A stretch of DNA of 64,000 nt, from assembly GCA_036186865.1 (NCBI GenBank), contig AP025069.1, positions 21,628,792 through 21,692,791 of the forward strand. The letters are read 5' to 3'. Below are positions 32,214 to 44,159 of the stretch, one piece after another (the stretch's first letter is position 1; every line of letters begins with the position of its first letter). Both the position numbers and the translations under genes were made by a program. Below the pieces are notes generated by a model. The model saw only the letters and a program-made list of their open reading frames with translations, was not told the DNA's origin and made no database searches. The DNA is from Eustoma russellianum. Taxonomy: Eukaryota > Streptophyta > Magnoliopsida > Gentianales > Gentianaceae.

Positions 32214-35200
32214 TGATGGATTTGAAAGTCAAGACTAGAAGGGGGGGTTGAATAGTGGGTGCGGAAAATGTGGTTTTTAAAATTGTTTTAAACCAAAAAC
32301 CCAACTTCTGAAAACAGTTTCTGTTTTCAGGACCAGTTTTAAAACGTTTTGAAAACTAGGTTGCAGGTCTTTAAAAATTCTGAAATTTGGAGAGAACTTA
32401 GCCTCAGATGTTATGAGTGTTTCCTAAACATTTCAGAGTTAAATTCAACCTCTAAACCTTTCAACAATCGTTGGTGGTCAGATTGCGCAAATCTGCCAGA
32501 AATGGTAGACTGATTTGAAAAATTAATTCCTATTTGTACATAACTACAAATGCTTTGACAATTTAAAGAATAACCCCTTATAAGTTGTATTTAAATGGGT
32601 TGAAACAGTTTTGAAAAATTCTTTTGGGAATTTAGTCAAATATGATCAAAGTTTCAACCTTTGCAAGCCTGAAAATCAGACTGCACTAGTCTCAGAACTT
32701 TGGACGTTTGAATGACTTATACTTGTCCAAAAGGGTTGAAACTTGTGCCAAAAGAACCTTAAAATTTGTGGTTATGTTTCCTGAAAGTTTTGTGATTTTT
32801 TAAATCCGTTTACTATTTTTACAAACATGATCAAAAACAATAAACAGTGCTAAAACTGAAAGTAAGTGCTGAAAGTAAATGACACCAAGAATTTTATACT
32901 GGTTCGGTTATCAACAACCTACTCCAGTCTTCGAGGACACCTTCCTCGGTTCACACTAATCACACAACACAAGAAACACCTTACCACAGGGTTGATGGAG
33001 TTACACACCAACTCCAATCCTTTACAAACCTTGTATGCGAATACAATGCACACGAACACCACCACCTTGCAAGTCTAAGATTGATCACATCTTGATCAAT
33101 CTTTTACAATGATAAAGAATATGTGGTGGTCTATAAGAAGCCTATTAAAGATGTATGAATATGAATACAATAGGATTTAAGAGATAAGAAAGAAAGAAAA
33201 ATGTAGAAGAAGAGATGGAAGACTCTTTTTGCACTTTTGAACTTGTGAGGCTTGTCTTATGTTTTGCTTGCTCTCCTTCTTCTTTTTATCAATGTGTGCC
33301 GCCCCTTAGCAATTTCTTCCTCTTGTAAATTATCTTCTAAGTCCTTGGAAGAGTGTATGGCATCATTGTGACATGTCTTTGCTTAGTTGGCATGTTCTCA
33401 TTGGATGATCATTAAGCTCTTGCTTACTTGGCACTCATTGATTGGTTGGATGTTGTCATCACTTGATGACTAGACAAATCTGAGAATAACACTTAAAACA
33501 TGTGCCAAAATCATCATAAAATAGTTACCATAATTCACAAGATTATCACCCAAAATTAGCAAGACAATTTTCTCCAAAATGGCATGCGAAAATCGGCCAT
33601 AACATCACTTGCACATGCTGAAATTTCAGCATGTGTAACATTCATCTTTTATTCAAAATATTGCCTATTTTAAATTGATTTAATCCAAGAAATCAAAGAA
33701 TAATTCAATCACCATTTAGTATACAATATTCTTATCATTTATGGAATAACAATTGGACACCAATAAGGCCAATATTTCGGCCACTATACATCCACACATG
33801 CTGAAATTTTCAGCGTGTGATATTTGAAAATATCACATTATTTGTTTCATTAGAATATTCAAAACCCTTCCAAAATATCTCCCAATTATCCACATGTTTC
33901 AAGACAACAAAATATGGCTCATAATGGGGATAAATTCGGCCAGCCTATTAGCACACATGCTGAATTTTCAGCATGTGTCACAATTGTGACAAGATTTGAA
34001 AAGTTACCTTTTGTAGTTCCTTTCTTTAGGTCACTAACATTGCATGCTTCATTCTTGACCAATCAATATGCCAAAAAAGCTCCACATATGATCCAACATA
34101 GCTAGAATGGGCGTGTGATGAGGATAGGACATGTGCTGAATTTTATTTTTGTAAACTTTGTAAAATAGTGCACATTTAATTATATACACAAGGTGTATTC
34201 CAATCAGCCCATAATTGAATTTTCTAGAACACTTTGAGATGTATGAAATACGTAAAAAGTGTCTAGATACATGTTATATGATATGCCAAAAACGTTCCAT
34301 GTGTCGTGTACGTAGAAAATCGAATTTTCGATGTTTATCGATTACCCGATTTTTCTCTAATTAAATTCCAACTTTTTGCACATGTTATATATATTATGTT
34401 ACACATAATATACATAAATTAAACTTTAATATTCAGCACTTAACTGATCTTAAAGTGGCGCTTACACCATGTGACAAAATTGAAATTGGAATCTTCACAA
34501 TTTGGCCTTAATGTGGGGTGATTTGTTTGTGCCAACATGGAATGATTTTATGGATGCACATACCATGTAAGCCACGAAATTTATGGCTATTTTTGAAGTG
34601 TAGGGGCTGGCCATTTATTTATGGAAAGTACGTGACACGTTGGCGAAGTTTTGAAATATCGCCCGATACGAACAATTTTTGGTCTAGAACCTTTTAACGT
34701 GTCGTATTAAATTTGTTATCACCATGACTTATATCATATGATATAAGACCTGAATATACTCATAAATATGATTTAAGTATAGTGGTGTGACGTTAACGTA
34801 CGTACGTAAAATATGTAACGTGTCGGTAGTATGTTGGAATATATGTGTATGTGCCTTTTACAAAAAATCTGAATATATATATATGTGTGTATTAAAAACG
34901 TGTGGCATGGGGGGAGTGGAGAACTTTCCTTTCTTCAACTTGTTGCCTTTGTGCCTTTTCCAAATATGACTTCCTTTAATGAACTACTTAGTTTAATTAA
35001 CTAAGTACTTCACTTAATGGACTAGTTTAGTTCATTAATGGTGGCACCTGAAAATAGTTCAAATACAACAAATGTTTGCCATTTGATGTAAGCTTTAAAG
35101 CTTCATGACTCGTTAGTACGACAACATTATATATGAACTATATAAGGCAACTTTCATGCAAAAACGCGTCATGTCATAAATCAAGTCATGCATTTCTTTA

Positions 35201-35256
35201 GTTCACTTTATTTAAATCATGCATTTTAAAATCACTCAAACCCCTTTTTCTCAACA
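32214..35256 (-). repeat. Array LTR 2 (shared middle LTR)
   Basis: Plus strand TGATGGATTTGAAAGTCAAG at the left, CAACA at the right. Nearly identical to LTRs 1 and 3 apart from the left 20 bases of LTR 1. Palindrome at 33611-33634. Confidence 0.9.
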
Positions 35257-35523
35257 ATCTCCCCCTTTTGATGATTTTCAAAATAACCTACATTCATGAT
35301 TTAAATCTTGTCGCTCCCCCTTCAATCGTGCATAAATTCAAATTTTGAATTTCAAATTTCAAATTCACTCCCCCTTGATTTATGCAATCAATCTTTCTCT
35401 CTCCCCCTTAGATCATGCATTCTCTCTCCCTTTATTTTGGAAAGACAATCAAAAGCGCATGTAAAGATAAAAAAATCATGCATTTTGAATAATCTTAAAA
35501 GTGCGTTCTTTAGGGTTATTTAT

Positions 35524-36468
35524 TCAACCCTTTGAGAATGTCCCTTTTGGTACCCAAGTTTGGGTGACCTTTCTAGGTCTTTCAAAAGGTGAGAAAGGTA
35601 ATGAAAACGCAACATAATATACATTAGGGGCAAATGCGTTTGGCCTTTGGCCAAGAATCACATCATGCATATAGTATGGTTTTTGTTTTTGGTTTGCATG
35701 CACGGGGAGTGATCTAGATGCATTTTTATGATATGAATGTCGCATATACATCAGTGGCTTTCTATATGGCACATGATTTCTCTTTGTATGATAAGAAGAA
35801 TGATGAGATGAGATGAGTGGTGTACTAGTCTTCTTCTCATATTTATACGGCACATAATTATACTTCGTATGATATGAAGAAGAGATATGACGAGATGAGG
35901 GAAGAAGGAGTCTTTTCATTACTTTAGGCGCTACGTATGCCTTTGATGTGTCTACATTCTTAGACAAAACGAACTTGGATGGTTTGGATGATGCTTCGTT
36001 AGTCTCAATGTATCCTAATCCAGTTTTATCACTGTCATGTTTTTGTGATAAAATAATGCAATCTAGCATGTTAGATCCCGTATCAAATTGTTTCATCATT
36101 TTCTCTAAATCCGTATTCCTTGATTTCAAGTTTGAAATCTCGGATTTCATTTCAGTGTTCTCGGATGTCAATGATGAAACTTCAGACCTTAATGAATTTA
36201 TGATGCAAGACGACTCTTCTTTTGAATCGTTTAATTGAGACACAAGATTTGTGTTAGAAGATTCTAACAATTTCTTGTCTTCAATTAACCGTTTCTTTTG
36301 TTTTGCAAGAGTTCTAGCAAACTTATGTAATTCAAGATATTCAACATATAAATCATCATAAGATAGTTCAGAATCCGAGTCAGAATCAGAATTTACCTCA
36401 TTTTCAGATAGTGGAGGCATTTGGCTTGACATATCTTTTTCCTTGGTTTCGTGGCTAGTGGTTGCCAT
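35524..36468 (-). CDS. Gag-derived coiled-coil protein of the non-autonomous element, copy 2 (314 aa)
   Basis: Same length and start as copy 1, with a handful of substitutions (for example TKEKD for TEEKD, DCIILS for DRIILS, NVDTSK for KVDTSK, HDVILG for HDGILG) and no stop or frameshift. Both array copies therefore keep a complete frame, which could reflect recent duplication as much as selection. Upstream the frame is closed, which supports the ATG at 36468 as the start. Domains as in copy 1. Confidence 0.75.
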   Translation of the reverse strand: MATTSHETKEKDMSSQMPPLSENEVNSDSDSDSELSYDDLYVEYLELHKFARTLAKQKKRLIEDKKLLESSNTNLVSQLNDSKEESSCIINSLRSEVSSLTSENTEMKSEISNLKSRNTDLEKMMKQFDTGSNMLDCIILSQKHDSDKTGLGYIETNEASSKPSKFVLSKNVDTSKAYVAPKVMKRLLLPSSRHISSSYHTKYNYVPYKYEKKTSTPLISSHHSSYHTKRNHVPYRKPLMYMRHSYHKNASRSLPVHANQKQKPYYMHDVILGQRPNAFAPNVYYVAFSLPFSPFERPRKVTQTWVPKGTFSKG

Positions 36469-36505
36469 CTCACACAGATCGTTGGATCTTCTTGTTGTGA
36501 GTGTT

Positions 36506-36522
36506 CCTGCGCTCTAATACCA
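36506..36522 (-). other. Primer binding site of the second array unit
   Basis: The minus strand reads TGGTATTAGAGCGCAGG, one transition from canonical, two bases from LTR 3. Confidence 0.85.
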
Positions 36523-36524
36523 AT

Positions 36525-39500
36525 TGATGGATTTTCAAGTCAAGACTAGAAGGGGGGGTTGAATAGTGGGTGCGGAAAATGTGGTTTTTAAAATTGTTTT
36601 AAACCAAAAACCCAACTTCTGAAAACAGTTTCTGTTTTCAGGACCAGTTTTAAAACGTTTTGGAAACTAGGTTGCAGGTCTTTAAAAATTCTGAAATTTG
36701 GAGAGAACTTAGCCTCAGATGTTATGAGTGTTTCCTAAACATTTCAGAGTTAAATTCAACCTCTAAACCTTTCAACAATCGTTGGTGGTCAGATTGCGCA
36801 AATCTGCCAGAAATGGTAGACTGATTTGAAAAATTAATTCCTATTTGTACATAACTACAAATGCTTTGACAATTTAAAGAATAACCCCTTATAAGTTGTA
36901 TTTAAATGGGTTGAAACAGTTTTGAAAAATTCTTTTGGGAATTTAGTCAAATATGATCAAAGTTTCAACCTTTGCAAGCCTGAAAATCAGACTGCACTAG
37001 TCTCAGAACTTTGGACGTTTGAATGACTTATACTTGTCCAAAAGGGTTGAAACTTGTGCCAAAAGAACCTTAAAATTTGTGGTTATGTTTCCTGAAAGTT
37101 TTGTGATTTTTTAAACCCGTTTACTATTTTTACAAACGTGATCAAAAACAATAAACAGTGCTAAAACTGAAAGTAAGTGCTGAAAGTAAATGACACCAAG
37201 AATTTTATACTGGTTCGGTTATCAACAACCTACTCCAGTCTTCGAGGACACCTTCCTCGGTTCACACTAATCACACTACACAAGAAACACCTTACCACAG
37301 GGTTGATGGAGTTACACACCAACTCCAATCCTTTACAAACCTTGTATGCGAATACAATGCACACGAACACCACCACCTTGCAAGTCTAAGATTGATCACA
37401 TCTTGATCACTCTTTTACAATGATAAAGAATATGTGGTGGTCTATAAGAAGCCTATTCAAGATGTATGAATATGAATACAATAGGCTTTAAGAGATAAGA
37501 AAGAAAGAAAAATGTAGAAGAAGAGATGGAAGACTCTTTTTGCACTTTTGAACTTGTGAGGCTTGTCTTATGTTTTGCTTGCTCTCCTTCTTCTTTTTAT
37601 CAATGTGTGCCGCCCCCTTAGAAATTTCTTCCTCTTGAAAATTATCTTCTAAGTCCTTGGAAGAGTGTATGGCATCATTGTGACATGTCTTTGCTTACTT
37701 GGCATGTTCTCATTGGATGATCATTAAGCTCTTGCCTACTTGATGACTAGACAAATCTGAGAATAACACTTAAAACATGTGCCAAAATCATCATAAAATA
37801 GTTACCATAATTCACAAGATTATCACCCAAAATTAGCAAGACAATTTTCTCCAAAATGGCATGCAAAAATCGGCCATAACATCACTTGCACATGCTGAAA
37901 TTTCAGCATGTGTAACATTCATCTTTTATTCAAAATATTGCCTATTTTAAATTGATTTAATCCAAGAAATCAAAGAATAATTCAATCACCATTTAGTATA
38001 CAATATTCTTATCATTTATGGAATAACAATTGGACACCAATAAGGCCAATATTTCGGCCACTATACATCCACACATGCTGAAATTTTCAGCGTGTGATAT
38101 TTGAAAATATCACCTTATTTGTTTCATTAGAATATTCAAAACCCTTCCAAAATATCTCCCAATTAACCACATGTTTCAAGACAACAAAATATGGCTCATA
38201 ATGGGTATAAATTCGGCCAGCCTATTAGCACACATGCTGAATTTTCAGCATGTGTCACAATTGTGACAAGATTTGAAAAGTTACCTTTTGTAGTTCCTTT
38301 CTTTAAGTCACCAACATTGCATGCTTCATTCTTGACCAATCAATATGCCAAAAAAGCTCCACATATGCTCCAACATAGCTAGAATGGGCGTGTGATGAGG
38401 ATAGGACATGTGCTGAATTTTATTTTTGCAAACTTTGTAAAATAGTGCACATTTAATTATATACACAAGGTATATTGCAATCAGCCCTTAATTGAATTTT
38501 CTAGAACACTTTGAGATGTATGAAATACGTAAAAAATGTCTAGATACATGTTATATGATATGTCAAAAACGTTCCATGTGTCGTGTACGTAGAAAATCGA
38601 ATTTTCGATGTTTATCGATTACCCGATTTTTCTCTAATTAAATTCCAACTTTTTGCACATGTTATATATATTATGTTACACATAATATACATAAATTAAA
38701 CTTTAATATTCAGCACTTAGCTGATCTTAAAGTGGCGCCTACACCATGTGACAAAATTGAAATTGGAATCTCCACAATTTGGCCTTAATGTGGGGTGATT
38801 TGTGTGTGCCAACATGGAATGATTTTATGGCTGCACATACCATGTAATCCACGAAATTTATGGCTATTTGTGAAGTGTAGGGGCTGGCCATCTATTTATG
38901 GCAAGTACGTAACACGTTGGCGAAGTTTCGGTATTCGCCCGATACGACAATAATCGGTTTAGAACCTTTTAACGTGTCGTATTAAATTTGTCATCACCAT
39001 GACATATATCATATGATATAAGACCTGAGTATACTCATAAATATGAGTTAAGTATAGTGGTGTGACGTTAACGTACGTACGTAAAATATATAACGTGTCG
39101 GTAGTAAGTTGGAATATATGTGTATGTGCCTTTTTAATAAAATCTGAAAATATATATATATGTGTATTAAAAATGTGTGGCATGGGGGGGGTGGAGAATT
39201 TTCCTTTCTTCAACTTGTTGCCTTTGTGCCTTTTCCAAATATGACTTCCTTTAACAAACTACTTAGTTTAATTAACTAAGTATTTCACTTAATGAACTAG
39301 TTTAGTTCATTAATGGTGGCATCTGAAAATAGTTCAAATACAACAAATGTTTGTCATTTGATGTAAGCTTTAAAGCTTCATGGCTCGTTAGTACGTCAAC
39401 ATTATATATGAACTATATAAGGTAACTTTCATGCAAAAACGTGTCATGTCATAAATCAAGTCATGCATTTCTTTAGTTCACGTTATTTAAATCATGCATT

Positions 39501-39531
39501 TTGAAATCACTCAAACCCATTTTTCTCAACA
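36525..39531 (-). repeat. Array LTR 3 (5' LTR in element orientation)
   Basis: TGATGG...CAACA. It lacks about 37 bp near 37740, where LTRs 1 and 2 have TGGCACTCATTGATTGG. The target duplication aatac follows at 39532. Confidence 0.9.
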
Positions 39532-39707
39532 AATACCTCATAGGTGAAATCAATCTCATGCTCAACCAAAGACCGAAGACTCAGGTAAAATATCACAGTC
39601 CAAACAAACCATACGCTCAACCGTTTTGAGCAACTAAAGACAACACCTAACATAACCATATCCAGCCATACCAAATCCAAAAAACCTTAATCAACCTACA
39701 AATCAAC

Positions 39708-39888
39708 CAGTTGAGATCAAGAGAGGCCAAAAGTGAGGCAAAATATGAGCCCTTCAATCACGCGCCGACACGTATACAAAAAGAAAAGGGTCAAATTTTT
39801 TTTAAAAAAGATTTGTTTTTACACGTAGTGGCACGTGATTGGAAGTCTCATATTTTGCCTCACTTTTGGTCTCTCCTGATCTCAACCG
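39708..39888. mobile_element. MITE 1, Mutator-like (181 bp, 42-bp TIRs, 9-bp TSD)
   Basis: Terminal inverted repeats of 42 bp (39708-39749 and 39847-39888) with three mismatches, beginning C(A/G)GTTGAGATCA and containing CCAAAAGTGAGGCAAAATAT. Flanked by the exact 9-bp direct repeat caaatcaac (39699-39707 and 39889-39897). TIR length and a 9-bp TSD are typical of Mutator-like elements. The short core holds no gene. The open frame 39711-39932 runs across the element and is spurious. Confidence 0.85.
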
Positions 39889-41122
39889 CAAATCAACAAA
39901 GAAACCAAGACAAATTCTGGGGCAAATCCTGAAACCATAACTAACTTTGAAGAATTGGCCATTCCACTAGTCAGGTTATTAAGGAACATACTCGCACAAT
40001 CGATACTACCAAATTTCAAAAGTTTGTCACCTGGATTCAAACTTAGTGGCGATAACTATATGTTACGACCAACTCTAATGCGCAAGGTGATTTGTTATGT
40101 CCGAGTTTTTTCTTTGTTTTTTTGGAAAATATAATATAAAATATTAATTGTTATCTTAAATTTAAATAAAAAGATAAGTATTTGGGAAGATATAATTTAG
40201 AATCTTAATCCTAAACTAACAAGAAAACTACCTAAAACCTCTCCATACCACTTAAGTTACCCTAAATCAAACCCTAAAATACTTATATATATTTGGTCTG
40301 CCATTCACCTCACATATTTTTGGCCCCAACTTTCGGCAGCCCCCTGCAGAAGGGAAAAACAAATCAATTCGTCCCTCCAGCCTGTGTTTCTCCCTAAGTT
40401 AGGTACAACTTTTTTATATCCTTGTTGTTGCAAACCTTCGGCATCATCAGCAAGTAGGAGAAAAGAAAAAGGACAAGGAAAAAATATATAGAAGAGTAGC
40501 TCTCCTTTGTCTTTTATAAGCCAGTCGTGTACCCTAGAGGAGAAAGAAAAGAATTTTTATTCAGTCCAACCCAATCTCAATTCAACCGTACGGTATATTA
40601 TCATCGAATCAAGTAAGTAATCTCCCTATACTTGCTATGTTTTGCGAAAATCTATACGTTTATGTTAGTAATAAAATTGGATTCATGCATAAGTATTTTT
40701 GAATGCATAATTGTATGGATTGTTTGAATGTAAGTATATGTGTGATACAAATCATACATGTTATTCCTAATATTTGTGTATGTTCTAAATATATATATAT
40801 ATTTAGTGGCGATGGCCGAATTGGCTTGAGGAACCAGCGGCCTAAGGGTGTGTGATGGAGATATGTATAGTGAATTTATTATCCATATATGAGAATATTG
40901 GTTTTATGTATGTACATATTTACGTTTTGCATGGGATTTGTGGCTAAATGCTCTGGCCGAATGTGTGTGGAAATTTTGGGGGCTTTGTAATATGTATAAG
41001 GGTTGAATTTAGGAGAAGTATAGCCACTGGTCATGTGTAATAATGAAAGTTAAATGTTTACTGGGGGTTAGCAATAATGAATGGAAATTGATGCATAATT
41101 CATATTTTATAATATGAAGTAC

Positions 41123-41126
<4 letters not shown>

Positions 41127-41196
<70 letters not shown>
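41127..41196. repeat. (AT)35 microsatellite
   Basis: 70 bases of uninterrupted AT repeat within the solo LTR. Open frames with IYIYIY across it are artefacts. Confidence 0.95.
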
Positions 41197-41198
<2 letters not shown>

Positions 41199-41814
41199 AA
41201 TGGTGAAAACGAGATGCCCACTGTGATGGACATAGAGGAATGGGTGGCGCATGATTTACAAAAAGAAAAGAAGAGAAAAGGAAAAATATAATATAAAGTA
41301 GGTTAACGTATGTATATAATTTACTTATATGATATTCATGAAGAACAAAGTTGTATAGCAATCCTGTGTAAGCCGAGATTTATAAATTGAAGAGGGGTAT
41401 ATCTTCGGTTAGGACTGATAGGTATAGGTTATGACCTTACGTGAAATAAATTGACGTGTCGGTATCGATATTGGAGAGGGGAAAGTAGACCGAGGGAGTC
41501 GCGTGTATATATATACGTGTATATGTACATGTATGGACGTGGACATATATGTGTATGCTTATATAGCGGAGATGGAGATGGTTTTGGCATTTTGGATAAT
41601 TTTGGTATTTTTGGATTATTTGTTTGGAATTATTTGGTATTTGAAAGGCAGTTTGGTAATTTTGACAAATTTGATATTTTGGCCCATTTTGGTAAATTGG
41701 ACTTTGTTACTTGGAAAATGGTTTTGAAAAGTTGCATTGCATATTTTTGGAAATTCACCCTTACAAGAGAAATATATTGGTAAGCCGTGTTGATTCCTAT
41801 TTTGATTATCGAGC

Positions 41815-42024
41815 GCTGCAGATGTAACTACCTCGTCAGGGACAGGGTTTCTGTATGCCTATTTGGATTGCTGCAGATATAACTACCTCGTTAGGGACAG
41901 GGCTTCTGTATGCATATTTTGGGTCTGAGCGTAACTACCTAGTCTGGGACAGGGTGCAAAGGCATATATTTGGTGCTATAGACGTGACGACCTAGTCTGG
42001 GACTGGGTGTCTATAGTATATTTG
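41815..42024 (+). repeat. Four-unit tandem repeat in the solo LTR
   Basis: Units of about 50-55 bp starting near 41815, 41870, 41926 and 41974, each with TAACTACCTCGTCAGGGACA-like core (later TGACGACCTAGTCTGGGACT). The first two are the most alike. Confidence 0.75.
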
Positions 42025-43039
42025 GTTTTGGGGGAATCAATTCGTAAGTCTTACGGTATAAGTCACTTGTAGAGAAAGTGCTATAGCCATTGCATTTGAT
42101 TTTGGAATTTGGACCGATTAAACCGGATTTGGTTATTTGGATTTTTTGGTCGGTTTAATCGGATATGGACATTGGATTTGGACATTGGACATTGATATCG
42201 GAAACATTAGTTTTGAGATAAGGAGAACATTGGCATTGCATTGCTTTGAAAAAATTGCATCACGTTTTAGCTTGGACTAACCTTTGCTTGGCTGTCGTTT
42301 GGTTTGACTTGGTCATCGGTCTATTCGTTGACTTTGTTACATACTTAATTGAACTTTGTTTTGTACTTTGTTGGGTCTATTTGCTCTATTTGCTTTTGGA
42401 AGTTAGGGGCAGAGTTGTAAATTTACTTGCGAAGAGAAGCATGATATTATTTTATATTGCTATATATCGTTATCACACTTGCTTCTCCGTGTATGATCCC
42501 ATGGTAAGTATAGTGGGATTACTTGCTGAGCGACTTGTCGCTCAAACCACGTTTTAACATATTTTGTAGATAGATAGGTGATTGAGTTAGCATACCGAGG
42601 ATGACCAAGAGTGGAGATATTGAGGTCGATGACATTTCAATGAGACTTTCGAGGGCTTAGTTGAGATAATGATTTTCGATACTCGAGGTTTATGTACTTT
42701 AAACATTTAGTTATATCTACATTTGACATTGGTAACGGATTTAGATTTGCCTAGACACTGATATTTATGATGATGATTATTTCGAGGTTTTAAATTTTGA
42801 TTTCCGCTGACGTGTATCTGTTTTGATTTTGACGCTTTGTATTCTCCTTAGTGAGATACGGCGGGTGCACTGTTCCCGATGTTAGGGCTCGGGAACGGGG
42901 CGCTTCACGATTGGAGGCAAGGGGAGGAATCAACACATCACAAGCGTACCTCCGCCCCTAGCAGCCACGGAACCAATCTTTTTAAAGTGGGAACAAAGTG
43001 ATCAGTGTGTATTTACTTGGCTCATTCATGACATTGAGC

Positions 43040-43119
43040 GAACACTCATGAATAATGTATCTTAATATCCAACCACAAAGGGAACACTCATGAATAATGT
43101 ATCTTAATATCCAACCACA
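43040..43119 (+). repeat. 42-bp tandem duplication in copia B gag
   Basis: GAACACTCATGAATAATGTA...CCAACCACA occurs twice in direct succession with no differences over 38 bp, so it is much younger than the decay of the gag around it. Confidence 0.85.
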
Positions 43120-44159
43120 GAGGCACTGTGGTATGGATTGGCAATTGCATATGGTTTGGGAATGGACTCAGTACAAGTATGTGATTTACTCAAAAAGGTT
43201 AAATCTATTTGACAAGGAACCTGTACATTAGACTGTTGGAACAAGTTACCAAATATATGGATAACAATCGATAGGCGTGATCAAAATCTAATGAAAGTCC
43301 TGGAGGTTATCATCATTTAAAGTAACAATGTATAGGAACACATATTGTTCTAATGAAAAGTGCGAGCCTGTGAAGAGGGAGGTACTGAAGATGGACTATT
43401 CCTCTCAGCTGAAGCCGCATATGCCACTGTACGCCATGAGGAAGCTCGAATCCAAATATTAACTCTGCAGCCTCTGGCGAAACCAATTCATCATCAAGGA
43501 TTAGGTTTGGGTTACAAAGGCACCGGAAAGTTAAGGGAACCGAGGACATTGGGACTAAATCAGGCAGTAGGCCAGAGACAGCGATGCTCAGGAGGTCCAT
43601 CATCGTGAAATTGGGAAGACAAGTCTAGATTGTATTGCACTCGTTACGTAATAAAAAAGCATACTCGAGAGACATCTTTCAAATCGTAGGATATCCAGAT
43701 TGGTGGGAGGAAAGTCCTAAGAGACCAAAAACTCAAACAACCGAGAGACGAAAGTCACCGTCGTGGGCATTCCGCAAGCCACCAGCAGCAGCGGCGGTGG
43801 CTCCCCAAGATGAGCATGGAGGCAAGGTGACAAAGATGGTAGGGAGTAAAAATGGAGGCAGCTGTCAAAGTTCAGAGAAGGGAGGCGATGGAAATGAAGG
43901 AGGTAGAAAGGGTGAGGGAAACCCTTGCCTTTTAAAAACTGTCTTTACGTCCTTGAATTTCATAAATCACGAATTTTTGACTCTTATTATTTCAGATTTT
44001 GCAAATTCATTGTTATTCCTTAGATTTTACAGATTCACCAATGCAGTTTCAATAGTTATTTATTTGCCCCAAAAAATTTAGCAAATTATATATTTAGCCT
44101 TTTAAATTCAGCATAATGCAGAAACATCCCCAAGAAATTTGAATTTTACAACTTTACCC

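Larger units (their letters stand above)
27894..39531 (-). mobile_element. Tandem array of a non-autonomous copia relative: LTR-INT-LTR-INT-LTR
   Basis: Three LTRs of about 3.0 kb (27894-30945, 32214-35256, 36525-39531) alternate with two internal regions of exactly 1268 bp (30946-32213, 35257-36524). Each internal region reads, on the minus strand, PBS, one gag-derived ORF, then a PPT. The array has a single target duplication, aatac, at 27889-27893 and 39532-39536, so it is one insertion with a shared middle LTR. There is no capsid, protease, integrase or RT, so movement would depend on proteins of a relative such as copia A. Confidence 0.92.
40093..42907 (+). repeat. Solo LTR, about 2.8 kb
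   Basis: TGTTATGTCCGAG at the left and GGGGCGCTTCA at the right, with tgatt (40088-40092) and cgatt (42908-42912) as a near-identical 5-bp duplication; one C-to-T change at a CpG explains the difference. The copia B gag reads on across it, so nothing else is lost. It contains an (AT)35 microsatellite and a four-unit tandem repeat. No PBS, PPT or coding sequence is present, as expected after LTR-LTR recombination. The end GATACGGCGGGTGCAC...GGGGCGCTTCA resembles chromovirus-type gypsy LTRs, tentatively. Orientation is assumed plus. Confidence 0.7.
39537..43930 (+). pseudogene. Copia B gag, interrupted by a MITE and a solo LTR
   Basis: Reading across the insertions: NPETITNFEELAIPLVRLL and SLSPGFKLSGDNYMLRPTLM (to 40092), then after the solo LTR GGKGRNQHITSVPPPLAATE, WEQSDQCVFTWLIHDIERTL and ALWYGLAIAYGLGMDSVQVC, DLLKKVKSI (43130-43215). 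This is the copia gag pattern (FKLTGxNY ... WExxDxxxxSWLxxS). Further on, IRFGLQRHRKVKG (43490-43530) and IVGYPDWWEESPKRPKT (43685-43735) mark the zinc-knuckle region, whose cysteines are not preserved. Many stops and frameshifts, and a 42-bp tandem duplication at 43040-43119. Confidence 0.75.

Noticed and set aside
41009..41361. ORFs with long Ile-Tyr runs
   Set aside because: They are translations of the (AT)35 microsatellite; the same holds for 62162-62564.
42246..42557. 103-codon hydrophobic ORF resembling a membrane protein
   Set aside because: It is inside the solo LTR, T-rich DNA gives the hydrophobic residues, and no family features are seen.
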